Below are positions 35,731-48,025 of a DNA stretch of 64,000 bases, one piece after another. The stretch's first letter is position 1, and each line of letters opens with the position of its first letter. The translations under genes and the position numbers were made by a program. The DNA is taken from assembly GCA_036365145.1 (NCBI GenBank), contig JAEOAD010000024.1, forward strand, positions 17,795,501-17,859,500, read 5' to 3'. The DNA comes from Orientallactaga sibirica. Taxonomy: Eukaryota; Chordata; Mammalia; Rodentia; Dipodidae. The notes under the pieces were generated by a model, which was not told where the DNA came from, did not search any database, and worked only from the letters and a program-made list of their open reading frames with translations.

Positions 35731-35830
35731 TTTGCTCTGTTTTAAAAACATAAAATTGGGGCTCCAAGAGTTTATTTAATTTTGCAACGTTTGTGCAGTA
35801 ATCCAATGGCAGCACTGAAATTTGAATTCA
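35731..35830 (+). repeat. MIR SINE, right part
   Basis: 'aattggggctccaagag' and 'gtgcagtaatccaatggcag' with 'actgaaatttgaattcagtt' correspond to the 3' half of MIR (gaggctcagagag, caaggtcacacagctag, gatttgaacccag). Confidence 0.55.
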
Positions 35831-36614
35831 GTTCATGTAAATTCTTCACTATGAAAACAGGGGGCATTAGGGATTTGGGGTTGATGTTGAGGAGATATCC
35901 TGCTTCTCTTTGGGACAGTAAGGATCTAAAACGTGGGACAAATTCTCAAAGAATAAACCATCTTCATGGAATTTGGCCTCACCCTTGTCAGTGGTTGGAA
36001 TCAGAGCCAGTGCGGGATCTCTGGGGACAACGTGGGAGGACAAAAATCTAAGTCTGAGATCTGTGAGGCCCCTGACCTTCGAGTCCACTCTAGAGATTCC
36101 TAACCTTGACCGGGTGCTGTTGTGGAGGGTGATAGGCCAGCTTCACAAGTGAGGTTAGAGGGAAAGAAAAAAAATGGTTCAAATGTATTGAAATCTGCTG
36201 CAGACCCAGCCCAGATTTAGGCTTACCCCATAGATCAGAGAAGAAGAGAGTGACTGTGGAGTCTTTGTGTTCACATGACTTTGCCTCTCTGGGCCTGTGC
36301 GGGTAACCTCTAGTAGTAGGAGGCTGATCACCCCAGTCCCAACTCTCACTTAATGAGGGATATAATCCGACGAACACATATATAAATGTAAGAGGATTCT
36401 GAGATGCATTTCACAGTCTTTCAGATGATTGCTAGCACGATTGAGATTCAATGTGTCATAACATTCACCCGTGCATCACCATGTTTTTGAACACATGTCC
36501 CCACCTCTTTCCTTGTCTCGCTTCTCTGATGTCTCATGGTGTTCCTGGGATCTCAGTGCACTTGAACCCTTAAATAAGGTACAGATTTTGAGACAAGCTA
36601 CCCCAAAATACAAC
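35831..36614. other. Unique DNA
   Basis: No recognised gene or repeat. Minus and plus frames overlap here without motifs. Confidence 0.5.
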
Positions 36615-36969
36615 TGTTGTGGTCAGGTTCGCATTGCTGGCAGAAAACACCTGACCAAGAGCTGCTTGTGGGGTGGGGGAAAGGTTTATTTTGGCTTACA
36701 GACTCAATGGGAAGCTCCATGATGGAAAGGGAAAATGATGGAATGAGCAGAGGGTGGACATCACCTCCTGGCCAACATTAGATGGACAGCATCAGCAGGA
36801 GAGTGTGCCAACCACTGACAAGGGGAAACTGGCTATAATTCTCATAAACCCGCCCTCCAACAATACACTGCCTCCAGGAGGCGTTCATTCCCAAATCTCC
36901 ATCAACTGGGAACCTAGTCTTCAGAACACCTAAGTTTATGGGGGAGACCTAAATCAAACCATCACAACA
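36615..36969 (-). repeat. MaLR-type solo LTR, reverse
   Basis: Reads tgttgtggtcagg ... ccatcacaaca on plus, so the LTR on minus begins TG and ends CA. It has 'ggtttattttggcttaca' (AATAAA complement), 'tgcctccaggaggcgttcat' and 'cacctaagtttatggggga'. The order fits rodent ORR1/MaLR LTRs. It is the best preserved LTR of this kind here. I could not find a convincing target duplication. Confidence 0.7.
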
Positions 36970-38846
36970 CCCTTAGAGGAAGACAGACAAGTTCCACACT
37001 GCTATCTCATAAGCATGAGAGCTGCTTGAGTCAATAGAAGGTCAAGTGTATTGTTCCTTTGGCTACAATGATGAACCCAATTTCAACAGGTGTCTCCCTG
37101 AGCAGGCAAAGCTTCAGGAGGTCACACTGGCACAAGGATGGCATTCATCTAGTATAATTTTTATTTCCCTTTCTAAACATGCGTGTTTCCTTCCTTACCC
37201 CAGGAAACAGACTTACACTGGCTTCTACACAGCCAGAATCTATCATTCACAGCTATCTTGTCATCATTACTATGGATTTTAAAGAAGTACCTCTAAACTC
37301 TTGTGTTTCGAAGTAAATTTTACTCAAATAAAGTGGGAAAAAAATTCTATACTTTTTCATGGAATTTTTAAGCTTTTGATGCCTGCCAATGTAAACTTAT
37401 AGATGTAGTTTTCACTGATTTTTTTCTGAACCAAGTCCACTTTGAGCATAATTATAATGATTGATCCTTCTGCTTCCTAGATTAAGAAAAAGAAATTTAA
37501 AAGTGTTGTCTTAGAGTTGGGAAGCACTCTATCTTTCCCCATAAGAGAAATCTATTTCACAGAACAATATGGACAGCAAGGAGAGACGTAGACTTCGGTT
37601 TTAGATGTGACAGAATGCTCCATTGCTTTATATAGTCAATATGAACTTCTATTTCTAAAAGTCAATTTCATTTTGTAATTCTAGTTCTCTGCTCTTAGCA
37701 TGCAAAGAATCTCTATTTTTCCTTTCCTATTACTATTTTTCAAATTCCCATCCCACAATCATTTCCATCTTCTCAATACATCCATCTATTCCTCATACCA
37801 TTTCTCTTCTCTCTCCAAAGCCCACCAATCCCTTTCCTATTCTTCCAGTTATCCTGCTACACCAAAGCTATTACAGGAATAGACTATCTCTCAAATGCCT
37901 TACTGAAAATGCAATGAAAACTTCCATTACAGCTGTGCCCTCAGATGAGACACAAGGTCCCAACGGATGCTTTGTATTCAGCTCACACTATACTGAGAAC
38001 CTCGCTAACAGGGTCTATAGCTTTTGGATGTATGTTCTTTAACAAACGGCACAATGTTTTGTCTTCCACTCTCTAACTTCTCTAAAATTAACCAGAGAGA
38101 AACTCTTCTGAGCCTGCAGGAAGAATAATGTAGGCCTGGTTACAGTAAACAAATTCCCTTATCCATTGATCAAACAAAATATTCAGATCCAAGTTGCTGA
38201 GCCCAGATCTCATACCCCTGCAGGGTTCCCTGGGGCCCCACTCTTCTGTTACCAGCCTGCCGATTTCCCTAACAACCACTAGGGCCCACAACTGCCCAAC
38301 TCTCAGCAAAGAGGAAGGAGTGGATATGGAGCCAGGTGAAATGCAGACACAGAAAAAGCTCAATGCCAAGTTCCCATCATGACCACAATGATGTCCTGCA
38401 CCTTGGTTAACTACACACCTTGGAGTTCTCACCATGTCTAATAGTCAGAGCTCAGGTACCATCTGCTCCACACGCTCATCCAAGGAGATAATTGTGTCAA
38501 TAAGATTCCTGAAGGTCAGCCATCTAACCTCTGCTAGACTATTTCAACAAGGTCTTGAGAAACAATGTGGACAGGGCCAGATCCCACTTTTACATCTCAT
38601 TTACATCTGCCTTGCTAGCTAAACCATCCTGGATCTTTCCTCATTCTTATTGTAACGCAGCTGGAGGGGACTTGCTTCTCTTAGTTGCTTTACTCTTAGA
38701 TGCTTAGGTTTTGAAGCTCATTTCAAAAATAGCAATTTCAGAACAACAATTCCTATGTTATGGACATATTATTATTTACCACAGATCTCCCTCATTGTAG
38801 GCAAATACCCAAGGCTTTAGGAATATTTATCAAATATGCCTCATAA
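36970..38846. other. Unique DNA
   Basis: No recognised gene or repeat family across about 1.9 kb. Scattered short open frames on both strands have no motif. Confidence 0.5.
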
Positions 38847-38990
38847 GCTGGGTGTGATAGTACATGCCTATATTCCCAGTACTTGGGAGAATGAAGAAGG
38901 AGGATAGGAATTCCCATGCCAGCTTGGACTATATAACAAATTCAAGGCCAGCCTGAGACACAGAGCAAGACCCTGTCTCAAAAAAAAAAG
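38847..38990 (+). repeat. Old B1-related SINE
   Basis: agctgggtgtgatagtacat, 'cagtacttgggagaatga', 'gccagcctgagacacagagc' and 'aagaccctgtctcaaaaa'. It lacks the derived features of the younger B1 copies here and is probably an older B1 lineage. Confidence 0.7.
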
Positions 38991-38999
38991 TAAAATCCT

Positions 39000-39205
39000 G
39001 GACTGGAGAGATAGCTTAGCAGTTAAGGTGCAAGCCTGTGAAGCCTAAGGACCTGGGTTCAATTCTCCATGTCCCACATAAGCCAGATGCACAACAAGGT
39101 GGCGCATGCATCTGGAGTTCATTTGTAGTGGCTAGAGGCCTTGGTGCGCCCATTCTTTCTCTCTCTCCCTCTCTGCCATAAATAAATAAATAAATAAATG
39201 GGAAA
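39000..39205 (+). repeat. DIP-like SINE
   Basis: gactggagagatagcttagc head, 'caaggtggcgcatgcatctg', CT-rich block and a (AAAT)n tail. Confidence 0.94.
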
Positions 39206-40361
39206 AAAATCCTCATTACATGCTAGAGTTCATGTATTAGCCACTATTTAATTTCTTCTCCCTCATACTTCTCAAATACTTGGGCAATAGAATAAGAAAT
39301 AAACAAAGACTGTCCAGCCATTTTTTTAAGATCAAAACGTACATCAAAGTATTTTCCAGATTTATTTTTCCTCTCAAGTAATACCATTCCTGAGGAGAAT
39401 GATCAGCAAGAACAAAACAGCAATGAAAATTAGTTCAAGACAGACTGGAGGAAAGTGCATATTCAAACAGATGGAAAATCTAAGTGATACAATAAGCCAG
39501 CTATTAGGGAGAATCATATTGAGTGTAGCTAGACATGGGGTATAAACCTAAAAATGATTTTGGTTATGTGCCCATAGGGAAAATACAGCTGCATAAGTAT
39601 ATATTAAGGAAAGCAGCAAGCCAGTGCACTCTTCTGGTGCTGACTGGCAAATTCTAGAAACTGAAGTCATTCTACTTTACAAGAACCAGCTGAGGAAAGG
39701 AAAGAAGAAAAAGCAAGGGAGAGACCAGAGGGAAAGAGAAAGAACTCAGAACGAACACAGCCTATCTGCCCCATGTAACTCACGTTTCTGCCAGAGGAAT
39801 AGCAAGCAAGAGTAGTTTCATTTCCAATAATCCATCTACCAACATCCTTTCTGGTAGACCCACTTGTGATTACCAGCTACCTAACCTACCCGCATTACCT
39901 GACCTGCATCTGCAGAAAAGAGCAGTTGACATGCCCAAGGGTAAGAAAACTTCAGAGCCATAAACACTCAATGTGGACATACTTGAAATACGAGGAAGGC
40001 AGAACTGTTCCTTCCTGTGTCAGAGGAGGATGCCTGATAATGAGCAAGAAGAGTAATGTGTGGGCTTGCAGGGTTCTGTTTTGTTTTCGCTTTTGTTTTT
40101 GCTTTATACTGTTTTCCAGGCGATAACATCTGTTGAGAGACATTTAAAAGGGAAAGAAACTCTCCTGCTGGTTGAGCAGAGACAATGGAAAGAGTAGATT
40201 TCCTGACAAACAGACAACCCAACCAGCACTAGATAAAAAGGAGAACTAAGAAGGTAACTTAATACTCATATGGCATTCTGGGTTTGGGGCTTTCCTTTTC
40301 CTTTGGCCACTTCAGTGCATGCCACCTGCATCGTGTTTGCTTTGTTGAGTCAAGAAGAAAA
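39206..40361. other. Unique DNA
   Basis: No recognised gene or repeat. Confidence 0.5.
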
Positions 40362-40455
40362 TAGGGTTGAGGATTTAGCTCAGTGGATGGGCGCTTGCCT
40401 AGCAAGCACAATGCCCTGGGTTCAATCCTCAGCACTGAAAGGAAAAAAAAAAAAC
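40362..40455 (+). repeat. ID element (BC1/tRNA-Ala-like SINE)
   Basis: ggttgaggatttagctcagt carries the A box. 'gcgcttgcctagcaagcaca' and 'gggttcaatcctcagcac' carry the B box region, followed by a 12-base A-run. This is the single clean ID copy in the window and supports a rodent origin. Confidence 0.9.
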
Positions 40456-40476
40456 ACCAAGGGAATTGATTTCTTG

Positions 40477-40715
40477 GGCTGGAGAGATGGCTTAGCGGTT
40501 AAGGCACATGCCTGCGAAGCCTAAGGACCACAGTTTGATTCTCCAGGTCCCATGTAAGCCAGATGCACATGGTGGCACATGTGTCTGGAGTTCATTTGCA
40601 GTGGCTAGAGGCCCTGGTGCACCCATTTTGACTCTTTCTCTCTCTCTTTCCCTTTCTCATTCTCTAGTAAATAAATAAATAATAAATAAATAAATAATAA
40701 AACATTTTTAAAAAA
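40477..40715 (+). repeat. DIP-like SINE
   Basis: gggctggagagatggcttag, 'cacatgcctgcgaagcctaa', CT-rich block and a multi-unit aaataaataa tail. Confidence 0.95.
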
Positions 40716-41172
40716 GAAGAAAACAGAGAAATCAAGTGGATGACTTCCAGTGTCCTCTTCTCTTGGTGTCCTGAGAATTGGAGGCTGTTACCCAGCACAC
40801 GATGGGTGATGCCTTTCTAGGCTAGTCACAAAATCTCTCCACATTTGTGAAAACTGATTTTCAAGTTTGGTTTTTCTGCCACATTAACTCTTGCACGAGG
40901 ATTTCAGTTGCATTGGAATCTCGCGGTTCCATATGACATTATACCTATTGTTCACTCGGGATTAACATAAGAAGAAAATGAGCAGGGACATTTTAAAACA
41001 GGTATTGCAGGGACTGGACATGTTTTGTAAGCAATAATAAAAGACTTAGTTAAATTACGTAGGCTAAATTGATTTTGGAAGAGAAGGTTTTGCATGCAAT
41101 TTATACCTACAATATGTTTGGAACCATAACCCAGCTTTGCAAAAGATAGGGCATTTAAAAAAATATGGAATT
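40716..41172. other. Unique DNA
   Basis: No recognised gene or repeat. Confidence 0.5.
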
Positions 41173-41375
41173 GGGGCTGGAGAGATTGTTTAGTGGTTAA
41201 GGCCATTGCCTGCAAAGTTAAAGGATGGGGTTCGATTACCCAGTACCCACAAAAAGCCGTATGCACAAGGTGGTGCATGCATCTGGAATTTGTTTGCAGT
41301 GGCTAGAGGCCCTGGTGTTCCCATTATCTCTCTCTCTCTCTCTTTCTCTCATTCAAATTAATAAATAAAAATAAA
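41173..41375 (+). repeat. DIP-like SINE
   Basis: gggctggagagattgtttag head, 'acaaggtggtgcatgcatct', (TC)n block and aataaataaaaataaaat tail. Confidence 0.93.
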
Positions 41376-41382
41376 ATATCTT

Positions 41383-41625
41383 GGGTTGGTGATATGGCTT
41401 AGCGGTTAAAGCACTTACCTGCAAAGCCAAAGGACCTAGGTTCGATTCCCCAGGACTCATGTAAGCCAGATGCACAAGGTGGCGTATGTGTCTGGAGTTC
41501 ATTTGTAGTGGTTGGAGACCCTGGAGTGCCCATTCTCTATCTGTCTCTCTTTCTCTCTGCTTCTTTCTCTCTCACACATAAATAAAAATAAATAACTTAA
41601 AAAAATAAAATATTTTTAAAATATA
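41383..41625 (+). repeat. DIP-like SINE, tandem with the previous copy
   Basis: gggttggtgatatggcttag, 'aggttcgattccccaggac' (intact B box), CT-rich 3' region and A-rich tail. Confidence 0.93.
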
Positions 41626-42074
41626 TGCGATGTTTCCCTGGCATTGTTTAAAATTGAACTGAACAATTTTCAGTGTTGACGAGGCAGGCAGGAAGAAGAG
41701 AGGTATCAGGAGGATGAACTAAGCCAGCAAATTCTTGAACAAGGAGGGTTCTTGGAGAGTTAAAGAGGCCTCCAGCCTGGGAACAGAATGATGGAAAGTG
41801 TGAGAAAGGGAACACTTTGAGAACTATCCAGAACAACAGAGTAGGCCTAAAGAGAAAGCAAATGAGCTGGAGAGATGGCCCAGCAGAGAAATTATTTAAT
41901 TAATTTTGGAAGAAGTGCAATTATTTAAATTCTCTGAAGAGTTCATCTTTCTTCTCTTTAGCACTTCAAGTACAGTGAATATACCTGTGGGTGTCTTTCA
42001 TTTATCCATCTATCTCAGGCTCGGTGTTCTTTCTTACTTTTAAGACTCTATTTATTTTTTCTTTTTTCTTTTTT
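41626..42074. other. Unique DNA with a truncated DIP head
   Basis: A DIP head fragment (gagctggagagatggcccag) lies at 41865-41884 without a body. No gene is recognised. Confidence 0.5.
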
Positions 42075-42215
42075 CTTTTTTTTTTTTTTTTGGTCAGTTT
42101 TAAACTCACAGCAAAATTGAAAGTACAGAGACCGCTCATGAGAGTGGGCTATTGTTCCATTCGTGGACCTACATCATCATGTCATGGTTACTAATGCCCA
42201 TCACTGACCTCTTAC
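42075..42215 (-). repeat. L1M-type 3'UTR fragment, reverse
   Basis: T-rich run then 'ggtcagttttaaactcacag' and 'caaaattgaaagtacagaga', followed by ttccattcgtggacctacat. This matches the reversed 3'UTR of old mammalian L1M elements. Confidence 0.65.
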
Positions 42216-42375
42216 TGAGAAACCACATAACAGACACACATGTTCTTGCCCCATCTCACCCTTAGTGTTCCACCTAGTAACAGCTGGTTAGAAAGAGCTG
42301 AAAGTACATGAGCTCCAGGTTATGAAGTAAAGATGGACTGAGCTTCAATTGGTCTGTTTTGGGAGTTTTGTTGTT

Positions 42376-42622
42376 GTTGTTTATTTATTTTATTGTTTAT
42401 TTATTTATTTATTTATTTATTTGAGAGCAACAGACAGAGAGAAAGAGGCAGATAGATAGAAAATGGGCTCACCAGGGCCTCCAGCCACTGCAAACAAAAC
42501 TCAGATGCACGTGCCACCTTGTGCAACTGGATTACATGGGTCCTGGAGAATTGAGCCTTGAACTGGGGTCCTTAGGCTTCACAGGTAAGTGCTTAACCAC
42601 TAAGCCATCTCTCCAGGCCCTG
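42376..42622 (-). repeat. DIP-like SINE, reverse
   Basis: tttatttatttatttgagag, 'caccagggcctccagccac', 'agatgcacgtgccaccttgt' and 'taagccatctctccaggccc'. Confidence 0.94.
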
Positions 42623-42956
42623 TTTTGGGAATTTTATAGGGATTTATTTCTTAGTATTTTCTACATACATGATATTCTAATAATTACTTCATCTCCACAG
42701 GAAAATGAAAACAGGGCCAAAAATCTATATACAAAGGAAAGGCAATGTGTGCTCCACACAGATCAGTAGTGTCTCTGAGAAGACATCCTAGGTTTGCCTT
42801 CAAATAGAACCCTCCAGGTTATTGCAAATTTTCTGGTTCTGTTGCTTTAAGACTCTCCAGTGAGTCTCCCTACCACAGGGATCCAAAGTTCAGTAAAGTG
42901 TAAAGAAACTCAAAGAAAGAACAGGAAAGGAACTTAAAAGTAAGACTAGGTGCTCC

Positions 42957-43373
42957 TGATGGTTAGAGCTGTTTATCAACCTGATTGGATTAAGGGATAT
43001 CACACAAATTAAAGTCTGTGTGTCTATAAGATTATTTCCAGAAAGGTTTGATTGAGGATGGAAGATTTATGATGAATGGGAGGAGGGGTGGTACTATCCC
43101 TTTGACTAGAGTCTCAAACTGAAAAAAAAAAAAAAAAAAGAAAGGAAAAAGGGAGAATGCAAGATAAGGTATCAGTATTTATCTTTCTCTGCTTCCTGAC
43201 TGTGAACACATGTGACCGCTACCTCATACTCCTGCTGCCATGCCTTCCCACACTGATGTCCTGAGCCCCCTCAAACTGTGAGCCAAAATAAGTCCTTCCT
43301 TTCTCAAGTGGTGTTTTGGGTTTTTTTTTTTTCAGGTATTTTAGTCCCAGCAATAGGAAAAGTAACTAATACA
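42957..43373 (+). repeat. MTD-like MaLR LTR, forward
   Basis: Starts tgatggttagagctgtttat and 'caacctgattggattaaggg'. It has 'cctcaaactgtgagccaaaa' and 'taagtccttcctttctcaag' before the end, and finishes 'aaaagtaactaataca'. That is the standard order of rodent MT-type MaLR LTRs, with TG/CA ends. An A-run (43123-43139) interrupts it. Confidence 0.85.
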
Positions 43374-43404
43374 TATCATTTATTAATCCTCTTTTCTCTG
43401 TCAA

Positions 43405-43560
43405 ATCTGCTAGGTGATTTACCTATATTAGCTAACTCATCCTTTCTACCATCTACAAGATCGGCCTCTTATTAACTAGTATATAAATGGCCAAATTTAG
43501 GCCTTAAAAGGTGAAGTATGTCCCCCAAATCACATTCCAGCTAGAATTTATGTTCTCTTT
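43405..43560 (+). repeat. MIR SINE fragment
   Basis: 'ctgctaggtgatttacctat' with 'attagctaactcatcctttc' and later 'aaatggccaaatttaggcc', 'caaatcacattccagctag' keep MIR order. Confidence 0.6.
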
Positions 43561-43977
43561 TAACCATCATGATGAGGAGTGTCAAGAATATGAAAGAAAA
43601 GGTACCTATAGAAGGGTATTAATTAATTAATACATATGGAGAAACTAAAGAGATAACAAAGAGATTGATTTGGAAGAAAAGGAGTAACTGGGAAAAATAA
43701 GCTGAGAACTGATGGAACAACACCGACAAAGGCAGTAAAAAATGCTTAGTCTCAGCTATAAGTAATCACAGCCCCTAAATTCACTTTTATTATAAATTAT
43801 AAATTACTTTTATTATAAATTATCTGTGTGTACTCTGTTTTGTATGACTATTAACTGGCTAATGAAAGCTGATTATGTAAATCATGTACTCCCCTTGACA
43901 AATACCAATTTTTAAACAAAATTTCTATAAATTTTTAAATTTTAGCCTCTTTTATTTTTCTAAGGTCAATTTCAGTG

Positions 43978-44012
<35 letters not shown>

Positions 44013-44935
44013 CATCATGTTCTCTACCACAACCTAAAGTATGAAGAAATAAGCTATCATTTTATTTGGAGTGGGCAAAAATTTGAATGAACCTTTTTTT
44101 TTTTTTTTCTCAAACTTAAACTATATAACAGAAGACAATTTAAGAAGCCACGAAAGTCTAAAGAGAGAACTTTGTGAACTTCAGATGGCTGGTTTCTACA
44201 AGACATAATAGATGTGTTTTATCCTACTTGGCCATAAATGTCATAGGTACCCCTTAACCAAGAAAGAATAAACATGCTTGAGAAAAATGTTGTCTGCTTT
44301 AAATCAAACAGCAAAAAAGCAGAAAATGGTTTGGAAAAGATGCTTTCTCACAGAATCATGAGGCCTATTCCAACTGGATTTTTCTGTGGGAAGGAGTAAT
44401 TGAATTCTTCTGCAATAGTTAACGTTTCTTCAAAAACACGTGAGAATTCCTCTCTGGGAACTTTTGCTGCTAAAGGACAGTCCCACTTGGAAACTTATTG
44501 GTCCAGTACTTGGAGAAAATGTGAGAAGTTTGCAGAATGCATCCTGAGCATGGATTAAGACCCTTTAGTCTCACCAGTTCTCAGCAATGACGGTAGAATT
44601 CCATGGAGGGGGGCAGCTGAAATGGACAGTGAAATGCAATGGAATTGTCTAAGTGATCTGAACTGTCTAGATTCTTTCCTGCTATTACCCATCAGCTGGC
44701 TAGGGTACTTCTGCCCTTTCTGCATGGAAATCACAAATAGACAAAAGGGCAGTATCCTCAGTTTGGGCCCTTTCAGGCCCTTGAGGATCATGGGCCTTTG
44801 GAAAAGACTGCCAGACCCATAGGCTCACATATCTAGTTCCAGAGAACCTGAAGCATATGACTCAGCACTCAAGAAGCCAGGCGCTTAGAGTTCTAGGTGC
44901 TCAGGCCAAAGGCCGACTGCTCTGAGCCTTGACAG
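43561..44935. other. Unique AT-rich DNA flanking the provirus
   Basis: Contains a 29-base T-run (43977-44005) and a second T-run (44094-44109). No gene is recognised. Confidence 0.5.
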
Positions 44936-45467
44936 TGATACAGGAGTTTTGGGTTCCTTGTACACCATTGTACCAATAATTTGGGGTGTTTCTGGATCCT
45001 TGTCCTATGAATTCTAAGAATGAAATCCATGGACCAGAGGATAAAGTTTACAAAGACTTTATTCAAGCTTAAATCTTTAGGAGGGTGAAGAGAAGGGGGC
45101 TTAAGCCCAGAAGAGAAGAGAAGGAAGCAGAGGAGCTCTTGCCCAGGGAGGCAAGAGGGGGTTTGAGAAGCCCACCCTGAGACTCAGATCTGGGTTTCTA
45201 TGGGGAGTGGCCATGTGAGGAAGACCAGGTCTGCAGGTTACTATGGACTGGAAAGACGGGATTTGGCAGCTTTGCCTGTAATCTTAGGTAAGGATCAGAG
45301 TTTTTGTCCTCTGGACGAGCCCAAACGATCTAGAAATCTTTCCTGGGGGGGTGAAACATCCAGGTTTCTGCATGCTTAGTGGCATTTCCTGTTTTAAGTC
45401 AAGGAATAAAAATACCATTCACTTTCGGGGTTCTGTTACCCTGACTGCCAAATTCTGTCTCCTATCA
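44936..45467 (-). repeat. 3' LTR of the provirus (532 bp)
   Basis: Its ends are TGATA and TATCA. The AATAAA signal on minus is seen as tttatt at 45058-45063. It aligns with the 5' LTR over its whole length (shared taccaataatttggggtgtt, aggtaaggatcagag, gacatttcctg-type blocks), but with many substitutions and without two inserts found in the 5' copy. Confidence 0.93.
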
Positions 45468-45479
45468 TTTCCCCCTTCT
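45468..45479 (-). other. Polypurine tract of the provirus
   Basis: On minus: AGAAGGGGGAAA, directly before the TGATA start of the 3' LTR. This is the expected plus-strand primer of reverse transcription. Confidence 0.9.
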
Positions 45480-46602
45480 GAAGAGGTAAGCCTTACTGCC
45501 ATTAGGGGGTTGGGTTGCTCTGGCTTCTTCAAGCTGAGTGGGACTGCTGGGTGTGGCACTTGGGGTGCCCCTCCAGTGGATCCCAGAAGTTCATTGGCAG
45601 CCTCATACAGTGGGAACAAACCCATGACTCTGGGATTAAAAATCATTGGTGGGGAAAGAATAATGGAAAGAAGAATCAGAGAAGTGGGCATGGGGTACAT
45701 TGGTGCCTTTTAGGCTTTCCAGGGTTTGTAGATTTTTAGGCCTAGGGGAGTGATGAGGGAACCCAGGTAGATGGAGTTAGGTTGTCACAGGACCATCTGA
45801 GTGTGGGCTAACTGTAGACTAGAGGATACAAGGTTAAAATAACAGTTAAATACACAATTGTCTCAAAATGAGCAGGATTATTAACAGAAATGATAGGCAC
45901 GATTCTCCTTCACCGTGAAGACCTAGAAATCTACCAAGTGATGTTGTCTGTACCTGTTCCTGTAAAGCAGATGAGACCTGAGCAGAATCACCGAGAACAC
46001 ATATGCACTGCATTTAACTTTGATAATGGTACAGATGCCCTTGAGTCCCAGCAAGCACATCTATCAGAAGTTACAATCTGGGCGGTGATGTTTTAAAGAT
46101 ACACCATACTCTTTGGCTATGTTTTTCTGCTGAGTATTTAAGACCAAGTCGGCAGCCAAAGTGTAATTTTATATTTTAATTTTGAAGGTCAGCTGTGACA
46201 CTTTAGAAGAGATTTTTAGGGACCTGAAAGGAGCTCTATGGCTCTCTCAGCGTTTGTGCCATCTGCTGAGATGAGTCAGGGCCGTGCTGTTGGCTTCTTC
46301 TCCCCTGGAAATATTCAGGGTTTTCCCCTCTGTTTGGACTCTTCCTCTGTAGACTGGGTACTCGGCCCGTTCATATATTTCCTGATCAAGAAGACAAGAG
46401 TCTTCCTAAGAGCTTTAGGACCCTCTAGAGAAAGAAGCATTCCATAGACTCCTGAGCCTTTTTGATCTGGAGGGGCTGAGACCAAAATATTAGGTACTCT
46501 TTTAACCCCAAAGTCCTCATTGGTTTTGGTTGCTACATCTGGTTGTTAAGCACCCAGGAGAAAAAAAAACGGGAATATAAAGTGTGTCTGTCCCTTTTGT
46601 CT
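45480..46602 (-). other. Proviral interior, 3' segment
   Basis: Minus-strand sequence upstream of the polypurine tract. No env-like open frame remains and no motif can be named. Forward frames at 45351-45713 and 45890-46096 are antisense to the element and read as chance. Confidence 0.6.
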
Positions 46603-46775
46603 TTGTTTTTTTTTTTTTTTTTTTTTTTTTGGTTTTTCGAGGTAGGGTCTCACTCTGGCCCAGGCTGACCTGGAATTAACTATGTAGTCTCAGGGTGGCC
46701 TTGAACTCATGGTGATCCTCCTACCTCTGCCTCCTAAGTGCTGGGATTAAAAGCGTGCACCACCATGCCTGGCCC
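46603..46775 (-). repeat. B1 SINE, reverse, inside the provirus
   Basis: Long T-run, ggtttttcgaggtagggtct, 'tgcctcctaagtgctggga' and 'gtgcaccaccatgcctggc'. Confidence 0.94.
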
Positions 46776-47753
46776 CCCTTTTGTATTTTAACAAAACAGA
46801 TCTAGTTAAAACATGGTAATAAAACCATAGAATTATTTTGTAACATTTAACTTATGTTGTCTGATGACATGGTAAGCCATATCTGAAAGATAAGAAACAT
46901 TATATATATTATTTAACATTTGTCAACACAAGCAAAACATGTTAACAGTCTTGGAGACAATTTTCATTAACAAAATTATAAATAGTAACTCTGATTTCAT
47001 TGTCCGGGTGAGAGCTACCAGATTTGTTTCTGTGTTTTATTTGGGGATGTACTTGTAATCTTAAAGGAATTTCTAGGAGGACAACCTGTTATCTCAGGGG
47101 ACATTTAATTATTAGTTAGCCAGAAATTTTCCTTGTAGAGTAACAGACCTAACACATCATGGGTGTATACACAGATTGCCTCCCCCCCGTTCATTAGAAG
47201 GGCCACTGTTGTCAGTGCTAACAGGCAGGCTGGCCTCAAATTTGGGATTTTTTTTTTTTGTCTCTGTTCCTTGAGCAATTTTTTATTGGCGTGTTCTACC
47301 ACATCTGGCAGAACCTTGTGAGTCTCAAGAATGTCCTGAGTTACCTGAGGGCCCAAGGGAGTGAGCAGGCCTCCTCTCCTTTCCATTTAATTGTCCCATT
47401 TTCTTTGACAAAACTGTTCTTAAATATTTTATAATGTCTTGGCACAGCTGGGCCCTGGAATTTAAGGTAGTGTAGCCCTGTCAGGACTGAAGGTCTAACT
47501 GATGGCTCTGGGTCAGTTTAGGATGGTCTCAGAGATAAGAAGAGTTGGACACAGAACAAACTCAGTCTATTTCTTTCCTTTTTTTATTTTTTTTTTTTTT
47601 TTTGGAAAACGGGTCTAGTTGAACAACAGTATCAGTCCCTCGGGGCACCAGGTTTTCTTATATCCTTGAGGGTCTGTTGCCTGGTATAAGGAAAACCAAG
47701 GTGATGTCCAGTCTCATGTAGGAGAAGCTGGCTCCCCAATGGAGCCATAGCAT
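46776..47753 (-). other. Proviral interior
   Basis: AT-rich internal sequence. The best remaining minus frame is about 93 codons (47105-47386), broken at both ends, without a recognisable retroviral motif. I cannot say which viral gene it derives from, if any. Confidence 0.5.
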
Positions 47754-48025
47754 AAAATCATCACTTTCTTGGGGCCTGCAGAGATGGCTTAGTGGTTAAG
47801 CAGTTGCCTGTGAAGCCTAAGGTCTCCAATTCGAGGCTCGACTCCCCAGGAGCCACACAAGCCAGATATACAAGATGGCACATGCACCTGGAGTTTCGTT
47901 TGCAGTGGCTGGAGGCCCCGGTGCGCTCATTATGTCTCCGTATATCTGCCTCTTTCTCTCTCTGTCTCTCTGTAATTCTCAAATAAATAAATAAATAAAC
48001 TTTTTTAAAAATCATTACTTTCTTG
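47754..48025 (+). repeat. DIP-like SINE inside the provirus, with target-site duplication
   Basis: Body about 47772-48007. The direct repeat aaaatcatcactttcttg (47754-47771) recurs as aaaatcattactttcttg (48008-48025). It inserted after the provirus, so it dates the provirus as older than this DIP copy. Confidence 0.93.

Noticed and set aside
40362..40455. Functional tRNA gene
   Set aside because: It has A and B boxes, but an A-tail, no cloverleaf-compatible 3' end and ID-element wording; it is a SINE.
47105..47386. 93-codon minus frame in the provirus as a surviving viral gene
   Set aside because: The orientation fits, but no retroviral motif is identifiable and both ends are broken; left as degraded interior.
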